DNA of 64,000 bases from assembly GCA_010015675.1 (NCBI GenBank), contig ML976983.1, positions 843,496 to 907,495 on the forward strand, given 5' to 3'. Positions within the stretch are counted from its first letter, which is position 1; each line of letters opens with the position of its first letter. Under the pieces are notes generated by a model. It made no database searches. It was not told the origin of the DNA and worked only from the letters and a program-made list of their open reading frames with translations. The DNA comes from Byssothecium circinans. Lineage: Eukaryota; Ascomycota; Dothideomycetes; Pleosporales; Massarinaceae. Made by a program: the position numbers and the translations under genes. Positions 9,803 through 20,614 of this stretch are shown here, piece after piece.

Positions 9803-10891
9803 AACCCTGTAGTCGAGCGAGGCTTGCAGCGAGGATTATGCTTGATGAAACGCTGTTCCTGTACCGGGAAATAGGAGACCCCTTGGAAAAAGAAAAAAGA
9901 AAGCGATGTTTAATGAAATGAGAGCGACTGCGGTTTACATGCTGGAAATAGGGTTCTTTGAGCTTGTATCACAGAACTGGGGCCGGAAGTTGTAAGTAGT
10001 AGTGGCTGCAGGTCGTCGTGGCGCTGGGGCCGGATGCGCCTGGATCGAATGATGCACTCGATTCCACAGCCTAAGAGACCCTTTTGCTCTGCCTTGTTGT
10101 GACAACCAAAAGGATGAGCAAAGCGGGGGAAAGAAGAAACGAGGGGAAGACGTGGTACAAGATTACATCGGAGCCATACAGCCATCCTTCCCTGGATCTT
10201 TATAAGAAAGGCGGAGCACCGACTGAGTTACAGCCTCAAACATACGAGTCGTCTGCATCAGCTCGTTCGACTTGGGCGCGTACACGAGAGCCACGCTGGC
10301 CTGAAATGGAAGCGTTCGCTTGCACTGTCCAGTCGCGATGTGGAGCTCGTATTGCTTGGTCGGCCCCATTCATTCTGCTTGAGCTGACCGGAAGCCCATC
10401 TGCCACGAGCTAATTGCGCGGTACCCTAACACTAGTAACTGTACGCGTAGTCAATTGAGCGGAGAACATATTGTACCACCAGTGGTATTCCTAGTAGTGA
10501 AGGTTGGCTGGTGGGGTAAAACGGATGATCAATTGCGCCATCACATCACGACGCCAGACGGAATTGGCAACAAAAAGCAAAATGCTTGAGACGCCTTCAT
10601 ATGGCGATTTTTCGATACTCGCGGCGCGTAGTGGGTACGGCTGAAATTGGAACCACGTGGAAATTGTATCCCTAGCGCACTAGTGGCATTCAACGAACTG
10701 GAGTGCGGGCGGTAAACAAACGTGACTCCAAATCCACCTGGGCACCCGTGCGCGTGAGTACTAGGTGTGGACTCTGAGGGTTGAAGAAGATCTATTCCAT
10801 AGTGCGCGTGCTCTATCCGGTTGTGTGTATCAAATCTAAGTGTCTACGCCATGCTACAAGCGGCATACGACAATGATGTCAAAGGAAGCGA
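9803..10891. other. Intergenic, 1.1 kb
   Basis: Both flanking genes are on the minus strand, so this holds the promoter of the gene at 8129-9802 and the terminator of PCS60. The short frames at 9910-10185 (minus) and 10084-10413 (plus) lack motifs. I see nothing else. Confidence 0.45.
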
Positions 10892-12509
10892 TTATAGCTT
10901 AGCCTTGGACGGATCCTTTTTGAACATGGCTTCGGCGACAAGGCGCCGCTGGATCTTGCCTGTGGCGGTCTTGGGCATCACGTCAGTAAAGAAAATCTGT
11001 GATCGTCAGTGTTTATGCCCTGATCTAGAGCTCTCTTACTTATGATGTTTCTCGTACCTGTTTCGGCAGTTTGAATTTGGCGACGCGAGTGGAGAGCCAT
11101 GTATTCAGCTCCTCAGCGTTCAGCTTCTGACTAGGCTTGACCACGACCGCAAGGCCTACATCTTGCCCGTACAACTCGTCTTCGAGAGCAAAACTGACGG
11201 CTTCGGATACAGCTGGGTGCTGAACGATGACATTATCCAGCTCGATTGGGCTGATCTTCTCGCCGCCCTTGTTGATGAGCTCCTTGATGCGGCCCGTGAT
11301 CATGACATATCCATCCGCGTCCTGTTTGCCCTGATCTCCGGTGCGGAAGAAGCCGTTCTTGTGGAAGGAAGAAGCCGTCGCAGCGGGATTGTTGAGGTAG
11401 CCTTTTGTGACATTCTCGCCCTTGACGCAGATCTCGGCCTCCTTCCCGTGCGCCACTTCGTTGCCGGCGTCATCGAGAATCTTGATCTCAACGCCCTGCC
11501 CAATGCCCACACTGCCGGGTTGCCGCTTGCCGGGAGGCAGTGGGTTGCTTGTCATTTGATGGGCGGCTTCAGTCATAGCATAGGCCTCCAGCACTGGGGC
11601 ATCAAAGGTCTTTTCTAGTTCACGAAAGACCTTTGGTGAGAGCGGTGAAGAACATGATCGAATGAAGCGGATGTGTGGCACTGGATTAGGCAGAGGGCTC
11701 CTTAGCAAAATCTGGTGAATGGTGGGGACTGCTGTGTACCAGTTGGCCTGGTGAGTAACGAAGTCTTTCCAGAATTGAGAGGCGGAGAATTTCAAGGGCA
11801 CGACGACTGAGCCACCAGACGCAAGTGGAGCGAGGAAGCCAGCAAGTAGGCCATGCACGTGAAAAAGTGGCATAACCAGCATGGTGCGGTCCTGGACGGA
11901 TAGCTGATAGGTGGCCTGGATGTTCTTCATGGTACGCAGCAGATTGCGATGCGACAATGGGACCGCTTTGGGGCGACCAGTGGTACCAGAGGTATGGAGC
12001 ACAAGGGCAGTGTCGTCGGGCTGCGCAGACAGGACTGGCGAGCTCTTGCCCGTCAGCCTCCCCGTCTCCTTGATATCCAAGACCACCTCCTTCCCATTGT
12101 AGTAGCACTCGGCGATTGCTGCCTTGTACTTTCGTGCTGCCCTCACCGCTGCAGCGTCTTGAGCGAAAGCTCCTCTGGGTACCAGTGCAATGGCCGAGCT
12201 CAGGTCATCGATGTAGAATTCGAATTCGGACTGCTTGTAGGCGGGATTCAAAGGGGCGGCAATGGCTCGCTGCCACGATGCGGCAATGAAGGCGACGATG
12301 AACTCGTACGTGTTTGGGAGAGCAATCGACACGGCTGCTTGGGCAGAGACGCCAACTTTTGCAAGCTGCTGCTGAAACGACTTGATATCGACGGCAAGCT
12401 TCTGGTGGGAAACGGTCAGGGGAGTTGGGCCGGGGATGATGATGGCGGTGGACGAAGAGTCTTTGGAAAAGGCATTTTCTAGCGTAGTAGGAGCTGTTGG
12501 GGCCGCCAT
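10892..12509 (-). CDS. PCS60: Peroxisomal AMP-dependent acyl-CoA synthetase, Pcs60/Fat2 type
   Basis: Two exons on the minus strand (12509-11058 and 10996-10892) flank a 61-bp intron (GTACGA donor, CACAG acceptor); the product is 518 residues. Adenylate-forming signatures are all present: the phosphate loop TSGTTGRPK (173-181), the YAMTEA motif, a TGD motif and a final-exon PKTATGKIQRR carrying the catalytic lysine K498. The last three residues are AKL, a canonical type-1 peroxisomal targeting signal. Family knowledge: yeast Pcs60 is a peroxisomal oxalyl-CoA synthetase (oxalate + ATP + CoA to oxalyl-CoA). Length and the short N-terminus fit that group better than long-chain synthetases or 4-coumarate ligases. 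The last exon is essential, since reading through the intron would lose both the catalytic lysine and the targeting signal. It shares a 429-bp divergent promoter with the splicing factor at 12939. Confidence 0.87.
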
Positions 12510-12938
12510 GCTGGCTGCTGAGGGCCGGTGATAAGTGAAGGGCTGGGATGGTCAACTGCTGTTTGAAAGAAGATGAGATTACCAATTGTGGTATTGAAGG
12601 GACAGTGAGGTCGATGGACGACCGGTACCGCAAAAGCGAAAAGAGACCTGCTCGACCTTCGGAGCAAATGCCGCCATCGCTCCAAGCCGCGTCGCAAAAG
12701 TCGATAATGCGCGCACTGCTGACTCGGCCATCGGCTCGACTGGACTCACTGGAGGGTCCACCAGACGCCCGGTCCACGGGTCTCGCAATCGCACGTGATA
12801 TCGAACGCTGACTAAGCGATAAGCGCGGCGTGGCGCATCAAACGCGCTTCCTCGCTTCCTCACCTCCAACCCAGCACGCTCCGTTCCAACCTCCACCCAA
12901 GTCTGACCGCAACTTCTGGGAAGCTGCAGATACTACCG
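12510..12938. promoter_or_regulatory. Divergent promoter between PCS60 and the Spf45-like gene
   Basis: This 429-bp gap separates two head-to-head genes and must hold both promoters. I see no TATA box at a conventional distance from either start. Short CT-rich stretches precede the plus-strand ATG at 12939. Confidence 0.5.
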
Positions 12939-14663
12939 ATGGCGCAACAACAGAACGCGGAGAAGCCGCGAGGCTTGCCCAACCCCTATGCCCCCAAGGG
13001 CCTGCCTAACCCGTATGCGCGCGCGACGGTCGCCGAATCTGCGCCTGTCCACTTCACTGAAGAACAGAAGGCAGAACAGCAGAAGAAGTCACCTGGTATA
13101 CATTCGAGTTGCTCCATACTGTCTGTTTGATTCACCAACACTCATGTGATCCTGTAGCTTTTCACATCCCGCACAAAATCTCCCGTCCGCAGGCCAAAAG
13201 CTCCACTGTCGCCAAGAAACCCTTCATGGCCACACCTAGGCCCAAGGCTCCAGCAAGCAATGCAAATGCGGCAACACCTTCTTATATTGGCGGAGTTCAG
13301 GGAGACGTTGGGCCGGAAGCGACTCCGACTCCCCAGCAACCCGGTCTGGATTACTGGAGGAGCACTGCAGATGACGATGCGTCCACGCTAGAGGAGAGGA
13401 GGCATGCTGCGGCCGCACAGCGCGAGGCAAAGAAGGAATCGAAGAAGTTCGCAAAGCAATTCGGCTGGTGGAAAGGCGAGGCTCCCTACAGGCCTGAGAA
13501 ATGGTCCAACCTCCGGGCATATCGTGCAAGTGGTGCCTATGAACACAAGCTCGACAGCTTTGCGCATTTCCTGCAGGCTCAAACTCCACCCGAGCGAGGC
13601 AACAACAGCAGCGACCAGTCCAACTCATCGCGTGCGAGCACTTCTTCGAGCCCTAAACCGCCTGCATTCGAATCGAAGCCCTCGTTCGCCCCGCCTGCTC
13701 GCAACACCTCAACGCCCCCATCTCCGCTCGAAGAGCAGTCCAGCAACGACGCCTCTGCAGGGCGAGCTCATCTATCGCAATCCCCGCATCCGCCTCCCCC
13801 GCCTCCGCCGCCCGAGGCTCCAAGCGATGTTCCTCCTCCCCCTCCAGCGCCTGCACCGTACAATCCCACAATTTCGGCGCCACCTGTTCGCTACAACCCC
13901 ACCATCTCCGCACCGCCTGTCCGCTATGAGAGCGCTACCATCTCAGCCCCACCCGTGCGCTATGAAGCTAGCGATGCGCAGACAGACGATGTTGAGCTTG
14001 AAGAGCGTCCGGCCAAGCGTCCGAAGCTAAGCAAAGCGGAGGCCATGATGGCAAAGATGGGCTACGTCAAAGGCAAAGGTCTGGGTAGACACAATGATGG
14101 CATCACCACTCATCTAGAGGTCAAGGCTCGAAAAGGGGGTCGCAAGGTTGCTGATTTCGACGACAAGGACAATGAAACGGGCAAGAGCATCAAAGCTCAA
14201 CAGGTGTTTGATATTCTTGGTGGTCACACGACTAAGCAAAAGGAGCCCAATAGATTCGGGGACGAGTCCAAGGTGGTAGTCGCGTGGGGTTGCGTAGATG
14301 ATATCGATTGGGCGGCAGATGCGGATCGGGATGATGGAGGCATCCGACAAGAGATGGGCCAAGTCTTCGACAACAAGGTACGCATTGCAGTACTGTTAAT
14401 ATACTTGCAGTTAACATCGTACAGTTTGGACGAGTGGAGCGCATTCATATCAATGCGAGCGGCGACGAGCAACCTGTTTACATCAAATTCGCTTCTGAGT
14501 TGAGTGCTCTCAATGTAAGTGGAACGAACTTGTGTCTTTTTGCAACTGACTCAACCAAAAGGCCGTCAACCGCTTTCACGAGGGCTACCAGTTCCGGAAC
14601 CGCACGATACGCGCACTGTACTATCCCGAGGCCAAGTTCGAAGCTTCTATTTTCGACCACTAG
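12939..14663 (+). CDS. G-patch and RRM splicing factor, Spf45/RBM17-like
   Basis: Four exons: 12939-13095, 13158-14377, 14425-14514, 14562-14663. The introns are 62, 47 and 47 bp, and the product is 522 residues. The G-patch runs from about residue 345 to 390 (MMAKMGYVKGKGLGR). The C-terminus is an RRM of the U2AF-homology type, ending in ...FEASIFDH with the NRFHEGYQFRNRTIRA strand that carries the Arg-rich face. This order matches Spf45/RBM17, which acts at 3' splice-site choice in the spliceosome. The N-terminus has a GLPNPYA repeat and a basic region. The middle is Pro-rich with three tandem copies of a (T)ISAPPVRY unit at 13858-13970. The intron-retaining frame continues to 14503 but lacks the RRM end. 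The gene is convergent with the PLC-like gene. Confidence 0.87.
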
Positions 14664-15113
14664 GCCTGGTCAACCCCCACAGGGCGCTCTACAACAACTG
14701 GCCATTAATATTCTACCACGGCGAGATGCCCGCATCCTGGCATCGACCAGGGCAAATGTCCAATCATACGAACGGTACGTAAAGCGTCGGAGCAGGAGGG
14801 CCTATCGCACTTGCATTCGTCTGGTGTTCTGTATGCAAAAGTTTTTACAATGTGCGAATATCCGGCATGGAAAAGACGCCAGGAGAAGTAATTCAATTCC
14901 TCTTGAATCGTAGCCTCCTGTGAGTGCATGTCCCATTATTTGAGTGCATTACATGCTTTTGAATGTGTAAATCGCTAGAAGGACAATCAATACATGCTAC
15001 AAATACGCCAAAGGAAACTTCTTGAATACCAATATATACACCATTCCCTTTCCCCTAGAAGACTAACCCGTTCCTCGATATATACAGCCTCCCAACTCGT
15101 TCGAACGAGCGCT
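14664..15113. other. Convergent intergenic region
   Basis: This 450-bp gap lies between the 3' ends of the Spf45-like and PLC-like genes. It contains AT-rich polyadenylation-type stretches and no gene. Confidence 0.5.
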
Positions 15114-16582
15114 CTACAGCATTATCACTGCTCCGACAGTAACGGCCAGCGCAAACCATGCCGTCGCAGGCCGTATCAATATCGCTCCCAGACTCGCCGT
15201 ACCGCAGCACTCCCGAGTATACGTAACGTTGTTCGCGCGCGCTGCAACCTCGAAGACACTGCCATTTGGGATGCCGTAGTTGTAGTAATCCACGAGGAGG
15301 AAGTTTGGAGGCCGTCCCCATATTTCTGATATATTGTTAGCTGAAGGGAACAGGTGGAGACAGAGTCATGTGTCAATACGCTAGCAACACGTTCCGCAAC
15401 TTATGCCAGCAAACACCTTGTGGGAGGTTGAACCCAGGACATCAAGAAAGAAAGCCGAATACAGGGTGTAAAAAACTTACTAGCACACTGATTCGCCATA
15501 AGCCCCAAACTCCCGTCCCCCTCGACCCCATTCGTCCGCTGCAAATCCGCCACATTCGGCGCCAGCAAACTAATCCCCGCAATCGCAATCTCGACATTCA
15601 AATTATGATTCGCCATATACATCATACTCCTCGCCTGGTGCTCGCCGATGCCCTCGGGTCTGCCAATCGTACACGGGAAGCTAAAGTTCGTCGGCGAAAA
15701 CGGCGTCTCCCAGATATTATAAAACTCCCACAGCATCCAGGGCACGGCGTCAGTGTCGAAGTTATAGTCGATGAAAGTAACGACTCGTTTCCCCGAGATG
15801 ATCATCTCGCCGAGGGTGGGCCAGTCGTTGACACGCATCGCCGTCGCGGGGGGTTGGTAGATATACTGCATCAAACCGCTCTTCTCAACCGGGTCGACGA
15901 AAGTCCTGCTCGTGACTAGGGGTTTCCCATCACTGCCCTGGGCCTGGAAATCGTAGTTTCCGAAAATAATAGTGACGACTTCGAAGGGGTTTCTCTCCAG
16001 CCAGGCGACCACTTCGGCGAGGTAGGATTCCACGGTTCCGGCATTGAGCAGGTCGCAGGACGTGTGGCAGTAGTAGAGCGTGTTGTTGATGAAATGCGCT
16101 TGGCCTTGGAGCACGCGGATGCCGTCGTTGAGTTGCTGGGTTACGCCGTATTGCTGGTTGGATTGCACGTTGCGCTCGCGGACAAAAGGGGAGTTGTGCG
16201 CGCAGACTTCGGTTATGTTGGAGTATTTTCGCGAGCAGAATTCGGCGTAGTTGTTGCATGGTTGTGTGTTAGATGGCCGCGCGTTGTTAGCTGTGCCAGT
16301 TGCAGTGCCATTGCTAGTGCGTGTACCGCCGCCGCCGACGATTTTGGAGAGCTCGGTTGTGCTTATGGTACTGTTTGGGAGGCGGGTGCTGCCGGATAGG
16401 GCGGCGGAGGAGGTCAGGGTTGCGTAGCTGGAGGGGACGATTGTGGAGATTGTGACGGGGTTGCCGTATTCGCCGGAGGTTAGGCGGCGGGCGGAACCGC
16501 TGATGGTTACAATGGATTCGGAGGATGATTGGGCGAGGGTGAGCGAGGCGAGGGGAATGAGGTGGAGGAATATGTTCTTCAT
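15114..16582 (-). CDS. Secreted PLC-like phosphodiesterase, probably GPI-anchored
   Basis: Two exons on the minus strand (16582-15481 and 15340-15114) flank a 140-bp intron (GTAAGT donor, TTCAG acceptor); the product is 442 residues. Residues 1-18 form a signal peptide ending LAQS. A Ser/Thr-rich stalk follows to about residue 105. The catalytic domain has the fungal PLC-like TIM-barrel signatures: CAH129NS, then GIRVLQGQAH, LYYCH173TSC and a W..NPFEVVTIIFGN strand. H129 and H173 are in the positions of the two catalytic histidines of PI-PLC X-type enzymes. The second exon supplies the barrel end (FLLVDYYNYG) and a C-terminal hydrophobic tail of about 18 residues ending at the stop. That suggests GPI attachment or a membrane anchor. 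The substrate is unknown, and many family members lack proven PLC activity. Confidence 0.85.
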
Positions 16583-17365
16583 GGTTGTGGAGAGTGTAAG
16601 TGTTTGAGTGAAGTCGTGGTTGGGGAAGGGACGTTATCCCGCCCGGTCGAGGGCTTCCGAAGCTCTTTCCAAAGAAGCGGCTGCTGTTGGTATATACTTC
16701 CTCAATATTCTGTGTAGATATTGGTGGGGAAAGAGTTGTTGATCTTGGCTTGAACTGAATCGAATTGTCCACTACTTCAGACCCAATAGCGAATGCTCAA
16801 AAATCATAAATCATAAGACTGGGAAACGAAAGCAAAAATAGAAACAGATATTCAGAGCCTGGGTATCGCAAGTAAGGAGACAGAAAGATGGCAAAAGGGC
16901 AGGCAAAAAGGACAAGAACAGAAAAGTCGTCGCGAATGGTCTGAAACCATCACAGACTACATACCAATTGAAGAACATGACGTCGAAAGCCCCACAAAGC
17001 GTGAAGCTTTCAGCCACACATGTTCCAGCCAACAATCTGCCCAAAGTCCCGTCGCCGATAAAAGACCGGACGGGCTTGTGAGGGCACCAGCGCTATGTTA
17101 GTGCTAAACACGTAATCGCGTGTGGATGGGGGGACCTGGATTCTTAAGGCTGGGCGAGGCCAAGGAGCTTTGCTGACGACGACGGATAGGTTCGCAGAGC
17201 ATGATGCATTTTGTAAATGAGGATTGCTTGGATCGCATCTCCTGAAATATGGCAACAACTCCTCGTAGTTTCCATACTGTACATATATACAAGAGTTGAT
17301 AGTCCACACATGCGCCCGTCATCCGTCCTTGAAGCACGACTTCTCAACCCATCCACAGTCGGCGT
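16583..17365. other. Intergenic, 0.8 kb
   Basis: Upstream region of the PLC-like gene and 3' region of the next minus-strand gene. Short minus-strand frames at 16811-17356 have no recognisable features. I see no gene. Confidence 0.45.
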
Positions 17366-18031
17366 TTACGAACTGCTAAACATCTCCTCGAACTTACTCT
17401 TCCCCTCCAACTGCTTAATCTCATCCTTCATAACATCAATCCGATAGTTCTTAAACGCCTTCTCAATCCTCGCCCGACTCTCTGGATCTCTATAGATGGT
17501 CCGCGAAGCCGACGCAGTGCCGCCAAGGAACCCAAGCTCACCACCGAGGAACAGGCCGCCGAGAGAGAAGAAGAAATAAGTTGCCGCATCTGCCCATTTG
17601 GAGGGTGCGATTTGCGCCGTGATGTCGGGAATGGGCTCTGTAGGGCTGTTAGCGTCGAGTTTTCTGGAACGGAGTGGAAGCGAAGGCGGGAAAGAGAGAA
17701 CGTACCGGTTCTTCCATTTGCAAATTTCACTTCGACAGGCTTCTCCATTGCTCGGAATGCGTTGAAGTACGCGACTCGCATTGATCGTAGACGGACCGCG
17801 CAGTAAACGCCCAGCCCTATCCCGAGCAAAGAGCCTACGGAAGAATACGTGGACACTTTGCCGGCCGCATTCCTTAGAGTGTCGCGATCGGATTGATTCA
17901 AGCTATATAAGTGAGCATCTCCCTCGACCAAATCGCCAACCTTTGACTTACTCGTGCTGAAGATGTTGTTCCGCAAGCTCCCGAAGGTGTTTACTCCGAC
18001 GGTCTCGGAACGCTGCCAAATTTTCCGCCAT
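17366..18031 (-). CDS. Small two-helix membrane protein, unknown function
   Basis: Three exons on the minus strand (18031-17952, 17902-17706, 17637-17366) with introns of 49 and 68 bp; the product is 182 residues. The first exon is only 80 bp and starts with ATG at 18031 (MAENLAAFRDRRSKHLRELAEQ, an amphipathic helix). Exon 2 carries a first membrane helix with a Gly-rich face (SSVGSLLGIGLGVYCAV). Exon 3 carries a second, strongly glycine-zipper-like helix (SLGGLFLGGELGFLGG), followed by a charged tail. Two Gly-zipper helices with amphipathic ends are common in small mitochondrial inner-membrane proteins. That location is inference; I do not recognise a named family. The unspliced frame misreads the last exon in a wrong phase. 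Confidence 0.8.
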
Positions 18032-18357
18032 TTTGGTGTTATGAAGGTTCGAAATGGTCAATTGAGTGGTTGCTGGAGTAATGGAGGATTTTCGATGGTG
18101 AATTGATTGGAAGAAGGGAGAGTGTCATGATAACTTTTCATAATGGTCGAGTTGGAGCTCGTAACTTTTACGTCACGTCATAGCGCGACATGCCCGCCGC
18201 TAGCCGGAAGAGGAAGCGAGCATATGAATTGACTTCCAACATCGAACTCTCTCGAACTTCCAACACTCCAAAGTCATGCATCTCAAAATCAACAATTCTC
18301 ATCCACCTCTCCCTTTTCCAATATTTCTTAACAGCCTCCTAACCTCGTACCACCCCA

Positions 18358-19164
18358 TCATCCCCCAAAAGTCTTCACCCTCCGATAAATAGCAGCATCA
18401 ATACTCTTACACTCACCCATGCACTTCTTCGTCCACTCCGTAACGGGCTGCAGCGGCTCTGCATCCTTCCCCAATCTATTCCCCTCTCCAAACTCATGCA
18501 AAGCCACAAAATCGAGCCCACTAGGCGCCGTCCCATCATTGCGCGTGTGGAACAACTGCCGATAGCGCATGGTGCGCACGTACCCAGGTTCTTTGGACAT
18601 TTGCTCGTTGTGCTCTTGTCGGTACCAGGCGTCTAGGTCTATTTCGCCTGATGGTGTGGAGGGTTGCATGGCGGCGTAGATGATGGCCGTTGTGTCTGTT
18701 GTGCCAGTATCAATAACGTTTGATCAAACCAATCCCTTTCAGTCTTTAGGGATATCTCAAAACACCAGTTGAGAAACTAACATACCACTAATTTTACCAC
18801 CATCCCCCTTCTCAAACCTCTCCACCTCTTTCAAAATCCTACTCTCAAACCCAATAAACTCATCCACGCTCCTCCCCCCAGGAAACAAATCACTCTTCTG
18901 ACTCACAGCCTCTTCCTTCAACTTGCCCTCCTTCACCGGCGTCAGATCAGGCACCGTGTACAAAACCATGAATTGGTTCTTGTATGCTGGGTTCACGACT
19001 TTCCACGTCGAGGCCGAGGATACGATGCCGGTTTGGAGGATGGCGGGAATGTAGACGGTTTCGAACCAGGTGTCGAGGACAGATTGGGTGAGCTCGGAGG
19101 AGGGGGTGAGGGCCATGAAAGATTGCATTAGGCCGGGGCCGGTCCAGGAGGGTGGGGTGGCCAT
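18358..19164 (-). CDS. Tandem EthD-like dimeric alpha-beta barrel protein
   Basis: Two exons on the minus strand (19164-18786 and 18695-18358) flank a 90-bp intron with a GTATGT donor; the product is 238 residues. I chose the ATG at 19164, because the open extension upstream has leader-like composition. Each half has the EthD-type signature of a helix with an aromatic pair followed by a conserved strand: L..WFETVYIPAILQTGIVSSA in the first half and LDAWYRQEHNEQMSKEPGY in the second. This gives one intramolecular ferredoxin-like dimer. Ascomycetes have many such proteins; characterised relatives include polyketide-processing cyclases and decarboxylases and the bacterial EthD accessory protein. 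No catalytic residue can be assigned and no biosynthetic cluster surrounds it. Confidence 0.8.
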
Positions 19165-19879
19165 TGTTGGTTGAGGAGGGGTGGAGGCAGATGATGGGGG
19201 GAATGATGAGTGCGTGAGAAAGTAGGGGATTTTATGTACTTGGTTGAAGGGTATGTTGGATGTTTGGATAAGCTGTGCCGCTTCAGTCGTGCCGCAATAA
19301 ATCACTCGATGGAGACTCCGCTAGGTGTACCGGCGAGGAACCTTCCCGGCTGAGTTTAGCCGGGCCGTAGCCGTTCTGATTGAGATCATCCTATTTAAAC
19401 CGATTGCAAATGTCAACCTCAACTTCATTCTCAAGGTTAAAGCAATATGGCACTCGATCAAGCTTGAATAATGGAAAGCTCTGCTAAAGGCTTGACACAG
19501 CGTTATACAGTTCTAAGTGTACATTACATCGATGTATCCCGTAGTTCGCTGATATGTTGAGATATTGGTTGGACGGCGTAGCAATAGGTGAGTGATATGA
19601 CAAAATATCCTTTCTGTTGGAATATGTATTGTGTATCCAAATGTTTGACACGATATTGGACGGTTCTTATTAATGGGGGTCATTTTATACCTTGAGTGCG
19701 ACTGGGTATTAACACAGTAATCAACGCAGGGTATAAAGAAGTAGGCAAGAGATATTCACATGAGGGCACAGTTGTCTGCTTGATGCCATAGTTTTCGTGA
19801 CATTATTACCCGCCATTTTTTTTTATCTAAAATAAACAAAGCCAAAGCAAACCGCCACTATTGTACAATCATCACAATT
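19165..19879. other. AT-rich intergenic region
   Basis: About 0.7 kb, visibly more AT-rich than the flanking genes, with a T-tract near 19817. It contains the EthD-like gene's promoter and the 3' region of the next minus-strand gene. No coding frame is present. Confidence 0.5.
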
Positions 19880-20614
19880 TTAAAAAGACGTCTCCACGTC
19901 CTCCCACTCCTCCTCCTCCTCAGCGAACACTGGCTGGACAGCGGGTTTCTGCTGCCAGCCGCTCTCGTCCCGCAGCCCCATGTACACATGGGTCGACACA
20001 TGCGTGAAGCCCGTCGGGCTACCGATGACCATCGGCTTCTCGACAGCCACCGCTGGCTCCTGCTTCTGCTCCTTCTTGCCACCGCGGAACAACTTCTTGG
20101 CCTTAGAGGTAATGCGGCGCCATACCGACTTCTTCTGGGCGGCCGCGGAGGGGGTGGTGGGGACTGCACCGACGTTGACAGAACCGTTCTTCTTGTGCAG
20201 CCAGCCGTAGGTCGGACTGGAAAGGCCGGCTTGTGGGAGCGCGGTGATGGTCTCGTCGGGCTCATCGGCTTCGTTGATGTGTTCGAGTGGTGTTGGAGAC
20301 TGTGTCGAGTTCTTCAAGTCGGCGTTGGACTTGGAATTGAAGATAACGCTGGAAAGCGGTAGCAAATGGCGAGAAGTGTAGTTCGTGGTGGACATGACGG
20401 GCATGATGGGCTGAAAAGCTCTCAGTGACGCAACGGAGCTCGCAATAGATGCGCGGATGCAACTCAAGGGTGCCGCGCCCTGGTTCTCTCTTGCAACGGT
20501 AAAAAGCCCTCGGTATCCCACAGATGAAAGTTTTGGCAGCGGGTTTGCTGGTAGATGACAGAGCCCACGGTACCCCACAGATGCAACGCTTGACAGGCGT
20601 GCTGTTACGGACAA
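19880..20614 (-). CDS. Small protein with polybasic segment and CRIB-like motif
   Basis: An open frame of 244 residues on the minus strand. Residues 197-210 read I-G-S-P-T-G-F203-T-H205-V-S-T-H209-V. This is close to the Cdc42/Rac-binding CRIB consensus I-S-x-P-x(2-4)-F-x-H-x(2)-H-V-G, with one extra residue before the last His and Y-M-G in place of G. A Lys/Arg-rich stretch (161-182) lies just before it, as in PAK and WASP-type effectors, and the protein ends in a run of acidic residues. The N-terminus contains two copies of SSVGYRGL (about 10-17 and 30-37). The start is uncertain: the ATG for residue 74 (MSTTNYT) is equally plausible and would remove the repeat. The role as a Rho-GTPase effector is inference from the motif only. 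Confidence 0.6.
   Translation of the reverse strand: MSVTARLSSVASVGYRGLCHLPANPLPKLSSVGYRGLFTVARENQGAAPLSCIRASIASSVASLRAFQPIMPVMSTTNYTSRHLLPLSSVIFNSKSNADLKNSTQSPTPLEHINEADEPDETITALPQAGLSSPTYGWLHKKNGSVNVGAVPTTPSAAAQKKSVWRRITSKAKKLFRGGKKEQKQEPAVAVEKPMVIGSPTGFTHVSTHVYMGLRDESGWQQKPAVQPVFAEEEEEWEDVETSF

Noticed and set aside
14434..14913. 159-residue frame overlapping the Spf45 3' exons
   Set aside because: It reads the last exons in a wrong phase through introns; the spliced RRM end explains the region.
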